A DNA stretch of 64,000 nucleotides from NCBI RefSeq assembly GCF_015832195.1, contig NC_052018.1, positions 69,253,666-69,317,665 on the forward strand. Direction: 5' to 3'. Origin of the DNA: Motacilla alba alba (lineage: Eukaryota; Chordata; Aves; Passeriformes; Motacillidae). Position numbers and translations under genes: made by a program. The notes below the pieces were generated by a model. That model worked only from the letters and a program-made list of their open reading frames with translations, did no database searches and had not been told where the DNA came from. Below, piece after piece: positions 14,401 through 26,400 of the stretch. How positions within the stretch are numbered: position 1 is the first letter of the stretch; each line of letters opens with the position of its first letter.

Positions 14401-17400
14401 TCATGAATGTATAGGTGTCTGGAACGCTCAGCATCAAAAGAAGAAAATATGGAATACACAAAGCAGCTGATCCTCAGCTGCCTGCTGAACATCTGTCAGA
14501 AATTGTCATCAGATGGTAGCAAGATCCCAGCAGGTAAAAATCACCAGACTCATCTCTTGGTAATTCTCTCACCAGCTCAGCATTAAAACAATGGTCTCAG
14601 CTTGGTTTTCTTCCTCAGTCTACATTGTTTTGTTGAGAAGAGAGAGATCTCTCAGTGAGGGTATACAAGTTTGCCTTCCTAATTGTTTTTTGTAGATGCA
14701 TTAGGTATGGTTTGCACACTGAAAACAGTGCTTGAGTGTACTGTTTACTCCTACATGGCTGACCATTAAGGTGTTAATCAGTGAGTATTTTTACCTGCAG
14801 ATATCCTGGACAAAGAAAAATTTAGTGTGGAACTGATAGTTCAGTGCATCAGGATTTCTAAAATGCCCCAGACACACCACCATGCTCTGCTGCTCCTTGG
14901 TGCTGTTGCTGGAATATTTCCTGTAAGTAACACCTGGAATTTATGTGTCGGCTCTTCTCTTTGGTTTCCAAATATTTTGTAGAGTGAAGAACATACAAAT
15001 CTGTTCTGTGGGGAAAAGCTTCCTGAAAAGGAGCCAGAGGCAAAATGGACAGGTTCCCTGCTCTTTTAGGGCTTTCTATTCCATTTGAGTTGAAAACAAA
15101 TCTCTGTCATGATGCTTTGGTCACTGACCATTTGGCTTGCAGTGGAGTGCAGTAGAAATGCAGGCAGCTTTCTGACACCAGCCCTGCCTGATCTTTCCGC
15201 TCTGGTCAGAGTTCTCATGCCTTGTTTCTTCTTTCTCCTGCTTTTTTATATACAAAGGGAAAACACCTGGGCTGTTAGCACATGCATTCTCGTAATTCCT
15301 ATCTTGTACAACACTGAAAATTAAGTTGTAGTTGATAATAGAACTGAGTTGTTCTGATTTTAATTGACCAAGAAACAGGCCTCTTCTTGTATGGACTGAA
15401 ATTTGATTGTACACTGTTCTAAGATTCTTTTGCTTTGAAACTCTAAACCAGCAAAATGTATCCAGTGTATCAAACTCAGTTTGCATCTTTATATTCACCC
15501 CAATATTTTCTCCACATGTTTGGAATGGTAGCATGTTTTCCGAAAGACAAAACTGTGATATTTTTGATATATTTTGGAGGATTTTGTACTTTTATTGTTT
15601 GGGGTTTTTGTTCCCATCTTAGTGCCATTACCTGCTATAGAACCAGGCATTTATTTTATTTATATGGGCTCTTAAAAATTTTCAAGGTCAGAATAGAAGG
15701 AAACATTTTGTATTCACCTCATCTCACTTTTAAAATCTAAAACACTTCTTCCAGTCACTAAAACTAAATGAAAAATATGCCCATAATTTATTGCTCTAAG
15801 TTAAAATCTAGGAAACTAACTTTTGAGCTAGGTGACCCCTCTAATCCAGCCTTCTTAAAGTTGGTTACTATGATTACAGTCTAGGCCCCAAAAAGCCAAA
15901 CATTGAAATGAGTATGGTTAGTTTACACTGTATGATTGTGGATATTGCAGATGTTTTACAGATACAAAGAAAAGGTGGGTGGGAAAATTACTGGCATCTG
16001 TGCCACAACCACACTTGTGCTTCTGCAGATTTCCTCATAGCTGGTTTTACTTGTGTTCACCTAGCCCTGAGTGGAAGGATGCAAGGTGTTTTATCACACT
16101 AAACTCTCAATTTCCTTTCTCTAATTACTTGCTTAGATGTGTGTCTTGGTTTCTGAATAATGTTTACAGCTCTACCAATCACACAGTAAGTAGCATTAAG
16201 GGACAATATGCATTTAAAACTCATTTAGGGAGATTTTGAAAGATAATCATGATTCTCTTTTGATTTTGGGGTTTTTTTTTAATAGGAATCTAGTGTCATT
16301 TGTGGGAATGAGAAACACCTCAAGGTACAATATGCACAGCAGCATGAACAAATTTCATCTGTTCTTTTCCAGGATAAAGTTCTTCACAACATTATGCCCA
16401 TTTTTACATTCATGGGAGCAAACGTCCTGCGTCTGGATGATACCTACACTTTCCAAGTAATTAACAAGACAGTGCAGATGGTTATTCCTGCTCTTATACA
16501 GGTACATTTGTCTACTTAATGGAAAGATTATTAATGAAGTAACTTTATTTAGAATATTGGTGGTAGAATAAGTTGTAGCCTACTCTAGGATTATTTTGAT
16601 AGACATTAAATTGTATGTAATATAATGTACTTCAGACTCCTCTGTCTCTGACCAAGTTCATCAGACTGCTGCTTCTTTTCAGTCTTTTGAGTTCCTGCAT
16701 TTTATAAATGGTTTAGCCAAAATTACCACAACTATATGTCAAGAGGTCCTGAAACATACTTTATGTTCAAGCTTTTTGTAAAAAATAGCAGGCAAGTTCA
16801 GTAGAGGAACCATTGGAAGGAAGAATCTGGTTATTAGTCTTATAATATGTCATGGTCATAGGAATAGTAGATGTGGTCTGAAAGAAGTGGAAGTGCTTTT
16901 ATTCTTCCTGCTGGTGTTTGTGGGGCTTTTCTTGATTTTGTCTGGACCTCTTAATGGTTATAAACCAAAACAAAAATGGATCCTTATTTTTCAAATCAAC
17001 ATTTTCTTCAGTCAGATTTCACTTGCACCTCAGAAATCTTGATTCTGGATCATAATTAGATTTAAACATGAAACATGATGTATAATGTCATGTAAAAATG
17101 AATTGAGGAAAAAAAATGTTTTCAATAATGGGCCGAGGATTTCCCAGACTATATTTAATTGTATGGGTACACATTTTTCATCCTTATATATCCTCATCAG
17201 TTATAGTTCTCTGTTATCTAAAAAGAGAGACAAATTTATTTAATTTTTTTTTCTTCAGAACCTTTCCTAGCAGCCCACACAAGTTTCTGTGACTAATTAT
17301 TTGTTGCACACGATTATTACCTGTTACTTGAGACCATGAAGCCCATGTATATTATTTTTCCTAGGCCCTTGAATCTAAGACCCTAACTCAAAGTTTTTTG

Positions 17401-20400
17401 AAGGATGTGGCTTTGCTTTCTCTTGATAATGTCTTGTTTGTTTCAGCTGATGCCAAGTAGAGTTTTTCTCTTTTTTGTCCTTTTTTTTCTTCCTTTTCTA
17501 AATTTTATTTGGAGCATCTTCCTTTAACACTGCAAAGGAACTGTATGATTACAAACTTTACATGGGAACACTTACATTTTTCTTGAGGTTGTGCATTTGG
17601 CAGTGCTGTTATCTGGCACTTAGTGCTTTCTCTTATTTTCTGAAGTGCAAGAAAGGCCTTGTACCCACCTGTAGTAACGTTTCTGAACTGCCGTGTTTGT
17701 GCACAGGCTAAAGACAGTGACTTGTCAGAGTCCTCAGGAAGCGTGGAGGAGGTGGTGATCAAGATCATCCGTGTGTTTGTGGATGCCCTGCCCCATGTGC
17801 CGGAGCACCGGCGCCTGCCCATCCTGTCCCAGCTGATCACTACGGTGGGAGGAGACAAATTCCTCTGGGCTCTCCTGGTGCTGCTCTTTGAGCAGTATGT
17901 GACCAAAACTGTGACAGCAACACCAAGCACAGACAAGGTTAGCAGGCTGAGGGGTGAGCTTTTTCCTTGAGGGCCTGATCTTTTTTCTTCACGGTCTTGC
18001 CTTTAGGAAGATTCCTGATAAGCCCCAGGGTATGCTGGAAAAGGTAGTGAGCTCTGGATTTGTGCTACAGCAGAGCCTGATGGTGATGTTGGCTATGACT
18101 TGTACTGCACATTCAATAGTGTTATGTCCTGGGGCCTGAACAAGAGATCAGAGCATATTGTACAGCAATCCTTCATCTGAAGAGCTGATAATCTAATTAT
18201 GTAGTACTTCACTAGTAATGAAGTTGGGTTTTTTTTCCTTCAGTTGTGTTTGTGAAACATGATACTTGTCTTTCTCTACAGACCAAGATGAAAACCCTAT
18301 TAAGTTTTTGTGTAGGCAGGCCCTGAGATTAGATGAAAGCATAATTTATAGGGGAAACAGAAAGAATTATTAAAGGAACATTGGTGAGAAGATAGTCTTT
18401 GCTGCAGCAGTTTAATCTCTCTCTTTACCCTCTGGAGCTGTGTTCTCTCCAAGGGCTTGCTGCTTTTACCACTGGTGTTAATCCTGGAAGTGTCCAGCTC
18501 AGCATGGCATTTTCCCAACCTCACTGAGGCATTTTCGAGTATTTTTATTAGTATTGATAGAAATATTCTTTCCTAATCCTTGAAAAATTTCTCTTTTTTT
18601 TCTGAACCATTAACAGGATGCTGTTCTGGAAGCAGACACTGAATTTTGGATCTCCATCTGCTGCGAATTTAATGTATGTTCTCAGTTCCAGAGTATGATG
18701 AAGATAATCCAGTATCTGACACAGCTGCCAGAGAATAAAGAAGGTAACCACAAAACTGAGACAGCAAATGCATGTAAACCTTCCTAATATAAGAAACAAG
18801 GGGTAGTGGTTTTAAACTCAAAGGGGATAGATTCAGACTAGAAATAAAGAAGAAAGTTTTTACTCTGAGAGAGGGGAAGCATTGGAACAAGTGTCTCAGG
18901 GAGGTTGTGGGTGCCCCATCCCCATCAGTGTTCAAGGCCAGGCTGGATGGGGCTTTGAACAACTGTAATTTTTCTTTGTTTCTGTGATCAGAAATGAAAT
19001 ATCTTTTATTTTTGGATGCAAATTTGTTTTGTCAATGTCTTCAGCAGATGATCCTGGGACAAAAAAGTTAAGAGCATGTAACACAAAGCCGAAAAATCAG
19101 GATGGGCAGCTCTTTAACGTGGAGTCTCATTCCGACAAACAACTCCGGCATTTCAAATTCTTGTCAGTCTCCTTCATGTCACAACTTCTGTCCTCTCAGA
19201 GTTTTGTGAAAAAGGTAATAATGGCAGTTTGCTTCTAGACTGATCACAGTAAGTGATTGTACCATATTGTAATAGCTGAGGCATTAATCACTTTTTAGTA
19301 TGACTTATATTCAAGGGGGGGGAACTGTCCAGTGTATCATGCTGACACCTTTATTGGCACAGTTTTTAAACCTCTCAGTAATGTTATGTATTTTTAGTAA
19401 GGCTTTTCCAGACTGTCTCCATTTATGTGACTGATGCATAGGTAACCAAGTGAAATTCTGGTCCCAGTGTATTCCCATTGGCTTTATGGAGCTTGGGATT
19501 TCACTCACAGGCTGTGTAAATCCAAATTCAGCATGGGATTCATGCTGTTAATTGAAAAGACAAAATGTTAAGAATTTCAGGCTCTGACTCTAGCAGGTAG
19601 TCCCAGTTTTTCAGCTGAAAATCATCCACCATCATGAAATGCATTTGCTAATGTGACTGCATTGCCCAAGGTTCTCAGATTTCCTTCTAGAATGATGGCT
19701 TAAATACAAATGTAGGGACTCATAATTACCATGTTAGTGGACATCTGATTCATAAAAACCAAATTTGTGTATTCTGGCATTTTAGTTTAATGAGGGGAGG
19801 TAAGTTTCATATTTTCATTCTTGCTTTTTCAACCAGATAGTGGAATATGAAGAACCAGAAGAGCTGCAGGAGTTGGAACAGAGGTATGCTTTAAATATGC
19901 CTAACTCCTATTTTTAGCTTTTATTGCAACCCTTTCTTACTGCAGGAATATCTTTAAGTGTAGTGCCATTAGAATATCTTTTACTGTTTAAATGTCCTCT
20001 GTAACAAGAAGTATTTATTATGTGCAAGTTACTTGGTTTTGGTTTGTTTTTTTCCTTTTAATGGAATGTGAAACTTTTTATTTCTGAAAGATTGCTCTAC
20101 CCAATATCCACTCTTTTTCTGTATTTTTGATAGAGGTTATTTATGTGCTTGGCCATAACTGTCATGCTATTAATGTCTGAATCACTAAAGGAATTCCAGA
20201 TTTTTAGCAAAATATATTGTTTCATTGGTAGGAAAAAAAAAATTATCATTGTTCACAGGTGCCTCTGTATTGGTGTAATCAAAGATCACAGTTGTAGCCA
20301 TTGTGCTGTAAAAGGCAGTGATATGAAATTGAGGGTTTCTTTTTTGCAGAGGCCTAGCTTTTATGTTTGTTCCAAGAGAAAAAGGGTGTAAGATTTATTT

Positions 20401-23400
20401 GAAATGCTGTGTTCCATGAATGCTCATTTTTAAATTTTTCTGTTTTGTTTCCTTGTATTTTCGTTGTCTTGTGAGATTTTATGCTTTCCAGTAATAACAA
20501 TGGACTTCTTTAGTCTCCTTGTTACTTGCTAAAAGTTACTTCCTTTCTGTCTAGGCTGTTAGAAGAAGTTCTACACTACATAAACACTGTGGCATCTTCA
20601 GTGGAAGGAAATGTGGACAAGCCAACAGCCAAATTTTGGAGGGTTCTGCTTAGCAAGTGCTATGATATGCTGGATAAAGTAAGTCTCACTAGCCCCCGTG
20701 TTAGCACTGGGGCATTGCTGCTTTTGCTTGTTAATATGATTATAAACTTTGCAGGGTTTCTTGTTGCATTAGTACTGTATTTCATTGGATGGTCTGCAGC
20801 CTGGTACATCAGTGTTTAAACTCAGCTAACAACCTGAATAACTACAACTATCAGCTTCTTAGGACAAGCAGAACAAAAATCAGGAATGCTTCTTTCTTTT
20901 AGTTTAATACTCTACTGGCTGTAAGCAGTCATGTCACTATGTCTGGTGGAGAAAAATGGCTCTTGGCAGCATTTCTCACTGTTAACTCATAAAATTACTT
21001 AGCTAATGCTGTTGCATATTTCTACATGAAATTAAATCCTTCCACTTTTCATCTTACTGTTTTTTCGGATTAGAAATGTACTTGTAGAATTTGAGTGGCT
21101 GTCTTGTTGGATTCTTTTTTTTACCTGTAAAGCATATTCCGGTTTTCATGATGTACATGGAAAGGGCATTGGCAGAATTATTTTGGGTAAAGAGGGATAG
21201 CTCACGAGGGCAGACAAAAGGACTTGCTGAGAAAATCTCAGAGCTGGTGGATAATGGCTGCTTAGCAGCCAGTGAACACAGACTAGCTGGACCCTGCTTT
21301 GTTGTTTTGCATATCTCAGATACAGCACTGCTGGCTTGTCCCCTCTTCTTTGCTCCTGAAACCCATGAGGGAAGTTGAAGAGAGTCTTATCAGGAGGCTG
21401 CCCTGTCACGGTGCATGCAAAAGCATTTATGGTATTGTTTGTTTTCTTGTAGGTCAATGCCTTACTGCCAACAGAAACCTTCATCCCTGTAATTGGGGGG
21501 CTGATGACAAATCAGCTGCCATCGGTGAGGCGCAAGGCCATGGAGCTCCTGAACAACAAGGTGCAGCAGCGCACCAAGTGGCAGAAGAGCCAGGTGAGGC
21601 AAAGGGGTTAAACCCAGTTCCTTTAGCAAAAGTACCCAGACAGAGATTGATGTGCAAGTGCTTGACCTCGTGTAAAGATGGCAAGTACCAGTGCCAAGCC
21701 TGGCAAGGGCTCTTGAGCAATGACACAAAGGCTACCTGCCCCCAGCTACCTTGCAGGTCCTGAGTTTCTAACTGAATGTCTGATACGCGTGTTCTCCTGT
21801 CCTCTCAGATCCTGCAGCTCTTAGAGCTGGTTCCTGAGCTCATTGCCATTGTCAAGTGCAGAAGAAAGGAGGAAGAGGAGGAGCAAGCCATCAACAGGCA
21901 GACTGCTTTGTTCAGCCTCAAGCTGCTGTGCAAAGGTTTTGGCACAGAAAATCCAGCGCCATTTGTGCCTGTTCTGAAAACAGCTATTGATCTCATTTCT
22001 TCAGAGAAGGAAGAAAAAAATGTGATGGGAAGTGCTTTGCTCTGTATAGCTGAAGTCACCTGTACACTGAAAGCCCAAGCAATACCTCAGCTTCCAAGGT
22101 ACTGTTGAGTTCTTCTTAACAGAACCAACTGCAGCAGGAGTTAGTTATACCAAAATGCATTACTAAAGGAATAATGATGAAAGCAGTCTGCCCCTGTGTG
22201 TGTTTTGTGTAGACAAGATTAAAAGTGTTTCTAGTGCTTGAAGGTGCTTTGTGGTCACAGAACTAAGAAACTAGTGGGGAAAATTGCAAAACTTTTATAA
22301 TGCACAGTAGAGTTCCCTATGGAGTCTGCTGCTGTCACCAGAGAGGCAACTTTTATGGCATTAGAAAAATCAGACTTCATGTAGTCGGTATTTTTTCTAT
22401 AGAACAGATTGCATTTAAAAACATGAGAACGAGTACAGTTGAAAACCCTTCATGCTTCATTATTTTATTCTCCCTATCCAAGAAGAATACAGGTATCTAA
22501 TTTGCTCCTTGTAAAACTGTTTCATTTCTTTACAAATACAAGTCTCTTATTGTCATTAAATCTTTAAACTAAAGACAGGGCTTTGAGTAACCTGATAGAG
22601 TGAAAGGTGTTGATCTAGATGATCTTTAAAGATTTCCTCTGACCAAACCATTCTGTGATTCTAAATCTAATATCCTTCATTAGCTTCAAAATAAAATATG
22701 ACAGCCCAGAATACTGAGCTTTCTCAAATACACATGTAAAAATTCTTGTGAAAATCGTCCCTGCAGGCTTAACAAATGGATTTATCTGATTGGAAACGTA
22801 CCTCCAAATGGTCAGTTATTTCACCTTTCTCTGTTTATGTGTGGTTATTCACAGACTGATGCCAGCACTCTTGAAGACTTTAAAAAGTAAGAAGGAGCTG
22901 GTCTCCAATGAGATTTACCTGCTGAGTGCCATCACTGCTCTGCTAAAGGTTGCAGAAACACTGCCACACTTCCTTAGTCCTTACCTTTTGGAGTGCTTGT
23001 TGCAGGTGAGCTCTGTGACTCCTACAGGTGTGTAAAGGGGGGGGACAGGACCTGCCCAGATCCCAGAAGAAGCTGTAGAGATTACTTTTTTTTTCCTCTG
23101 AAACTGAAGTAGGAGTGTGTGCCAACTTTGTGAAAGCTCATAACCACTCTTTTACTCACTTTCTTATGCAGGTAACTCAGATACAGAACCTTAAAGCATC
23201 TCCTCCTCATCCCTCAGGTTGTATTTTTCCTCTTTGAAAAGGGAGATGAATCACGAAAAATCATTCTGTAATATTCAGTCTCTTCAAACATGTATCTGAC
23301 ACTCTTGTTGGAGTCATTCTAACCTTCTGCTGCTGACATGGGCATTTTTCAGTGTTTTTCTTCTGAAGACAGTGAGGCTTTGTACACAGACAACTTGACA

Positions 23401-26400
23401 TAAGGTGTTCCAAATGGTGCAAACAGCAAAATTGCTGTCTGACATTTGAAGCAGATAACTACTATAAAATAAGTTCTAAAGCTGCTAAGTAGGCTTGACT
23501 TTTGTTGGAATTCCTCACAGGTTGTCCGCTTGGAAAAGATTGTGGCCGAGTTCGGTCCTACTTCCCAGATCAGTGTCCGTGTAGCAGCACTGAAAACCAT
23601 CCTAGCAACAAGGCTGGCTCCCCGAATACTCCTGCCTGCGGTTACCAAGTGTTACAGTGAAGTGCTGCATACCCGCAAGGTAAGGGCTTTTTTCATCTGT
23701 CAGTACTGTGACAAAGGAGAAGAAACAAAGAAACAAGCAGGCTGAAATTTGGTTCAGCTGTGTCCCCTTCCAGCACTTTGGCCACCACCAGCCTGCTCGC
23801 TGTGGCTGTAAGAGTGAGAAACAAAGGAAGTCTCACAAGCACCGTTCAGCAATAGCTAAAACACCACTGTGTAATCAGCATTGTTTTGGTCACAGATCTA
23901 AAGCACTATGTGAGCTGCTCTGAAGAGAACTAACTCCATCCCAGCCAAATCTGCCATAGTCTTTATATTATGATCTCTGAGGGTTTTTGTACTGCTGCAG
24001 TGATTCAGGAAAGGTAGATCTGGAGGAGATCCAGCAGTTTAATGTCCTTTGCATGTTAGATGATGAATGCTTGGGAGATCATCCCATTCATAAAGGACTT
24101 CATTTATGTGCTAGGAACATGAGTGAATCAGAATTTTCTCCAGTATGGCAGAGGGTAGACAAAATGTTTTTCGGGAATCCTACTAACTTAAGCCCTCAAA
24201 AGTACAGGGGAAAAGCTTATTTATTTTACTGACAGTATTTCAGTGAGTGAATGCATGAAGTATATAAATCCAATTCCCTAGTTATGTTTTTCAGTTACTA
24301 TCAATATCACAGTTGCCTTTGCATTGCTTTGCTTTTGTTTTGGCAGAGCTGCCTGGGTCCCCTTATGAACATTTTGAAGGAGCACATTGCTGGTATGGAG
24401 AAGGAGCACCTGATCTCCCATCAGCCTGAACTGACAGCATTTTTTATGAAAGTCTTGGACTTCCGAACAGAGCATGCCGAGGTAGCTTGATTGGGAGGAT
24501 GAGCAGCAGCTGCACCTCTCTACATGCCAGTTGCATCACTTGTTTAAGAAAAGATTGGTAGATTCCATTGTACATGTGCTCTGAAATTCTGGGTGTCGGA
24601 TACTCTGTTCCAAATTGGTTTTATGGTGGAAAACATGGTAGTTAAGTATTTAGTCTGAAATAGGCAAAATTAAAATGTGCTTTGAAAGCTCAAATTCTTG
24701 CATTTCCAACTTATAGCTATGTTTTCTGATTTTTCTAGGATGATTTAGAGGAAGTTGGTAAGATAGAGGCTTACATTATTGACTGTCTAGTCAGTATGGT
24801 TATGAAACTTTCCGAGGCTTCTTTCAGGCCCCTCTTCTTCAAGGTAAGGAGTCTAAATTCATTTGTGTCAGCATCTTTGTGTTTTCCAGTGCACAGACAC
24901 AGGAAACAGCTCATCTGCCTTTCACTTTCAGCTCTTTGATTGGTCCAAAACAGAGGCTACCCTAAGAGACAGGCTGCTGACATTCCACCGAATAGCAGAC
25001 TGCATTGCAGACAAGCTCAAGGGGCTCTTCACCCTCTTTGCTGGTCATTTAGTGAAGCCGTTTGCTGAGACACTGAACCAGGTCAACATTTCTAAAACTG
25101 GTAAGTTGTCAATTGCTGAGAGACTGTAATTGTCAACAGAGAGGCAATTTTAATTGCAGAAATTTTAGTCTTACAGGATTTATTTCACAGCACACATAAT
25201 TCATTTCTCTCTTCTTCCTGTGGTAAATGAGAAATCTTTCTCTTATGGAAGCAAAGGACATTTTTCATCCATGGACATGGGGTTGCTGTTACAATGTTGT
25301 GACCAAATGAAAATTTTCTGTGTTGGCCCCTGTGGGTTCCTGAGTATGAAATTGTGTAGAAAGAGGGTTTCTCTTTTTACTTTTTTCTTTTTCATTCATT
25401 GACTTCTCTTATATGCTGCCTCGTATATCTAGACTTCTCTACTTTCTTGAGCAAAAATAGGTGTTGTTATTTTCTGTGGGAAATTTTGCCCATCCCAGTT
25501 GTAGTGACGTGAAGAAATTCTCTATATCCACAGGTATGGCCAAGCACTTCTGTAGCCAGTGGCTATTCTCTTTTATTTCCATCAGTAGCAGACCTGCTGA
25601 GGCAGTAGATCAAAGCCAGACAATGTATCACATCCACTTTATTGTTCAGAGTGATAAGTATATAATTGCCATGTAGTACATCCCTTAGCTACATTGACAG
25701 ACTAGCAATGTTTCTGTCCTGCAGTTTTGTGGGAAGTTTTGTATTTTCATATCAGTGATGATACTTTTTTTCTTCTCCTTGGCTCGTGTGTAGATGAAGC
25801 TTTCTTTGACTCAGACAATAACACAGAAAAGAGCTGTCTACTGTTGCAGTTCACCATGGACTGTCTGCACAAGCTCTTCCTGTTTGACACCCAGAAGTTC
25901 TTGAGTAAAGAAAGAGCAGAAACCTTGATGCAGCCTCTGGTCGATCAGGTATTGACAAATCCACAGAAACAATTCATAGCTGGGTTTTTTCCCATAGTTA
26001 ACAAAAAAAATCAGGTATCAGTCCTCCTCCTTACCAAAAAGGGGGGGATTAGTTCATTGTTTTTGGGCCACTGACAGTATTGATTTCTTTGCCTAAGGCT
26101 CTGAATTACTGATTTTTTTAAATCCTTTTTTAAATGTCTTCATTCTAGAAGGTTCATGCATGTTTATTGAGCTCTTGCAGACCAGTGTACTCCCACTGAT
26201 GAGCTTTGACTTAATTCTGGAGTACCTAAAAGACAAAGCTAGAAGTGGTTTTGGCTGGGTTTATCTGAGCTTGGATCTGTTTTACTTCCGCAGCTAGAAA
26301 ATGTGCTTGGAGGAGATGAGAAGTTCCAGGAAAGAGTGACAGCACACCTGATACCCTGCATAGCTCAGTTTTCAGTGGCAATGGCAGATGATTCTCTTTG

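Noticed and set aside
15121..15534. A 137-codon open frame on the - strand
   Set aside because: It lies wholly inside the HEATR1 intron between window exons 20 and 21, shows no family resemblance, and has no splice or promoter context.
21299..21763. A 154-codon + strand open frame
   Set aside because: It overlaps HEATR1 window exon 27 in another frame. The true frame there reads VNALLPTETF with canonical splice sites.
23947..24232. Open frame reading SGKVDLEEIQQFNVLCMLDD between HEATR1 window exons 30 and 31
   Set aside because: Exons 30 and 31 join in phase without it and match human directly, so it is an intronic chance frame.
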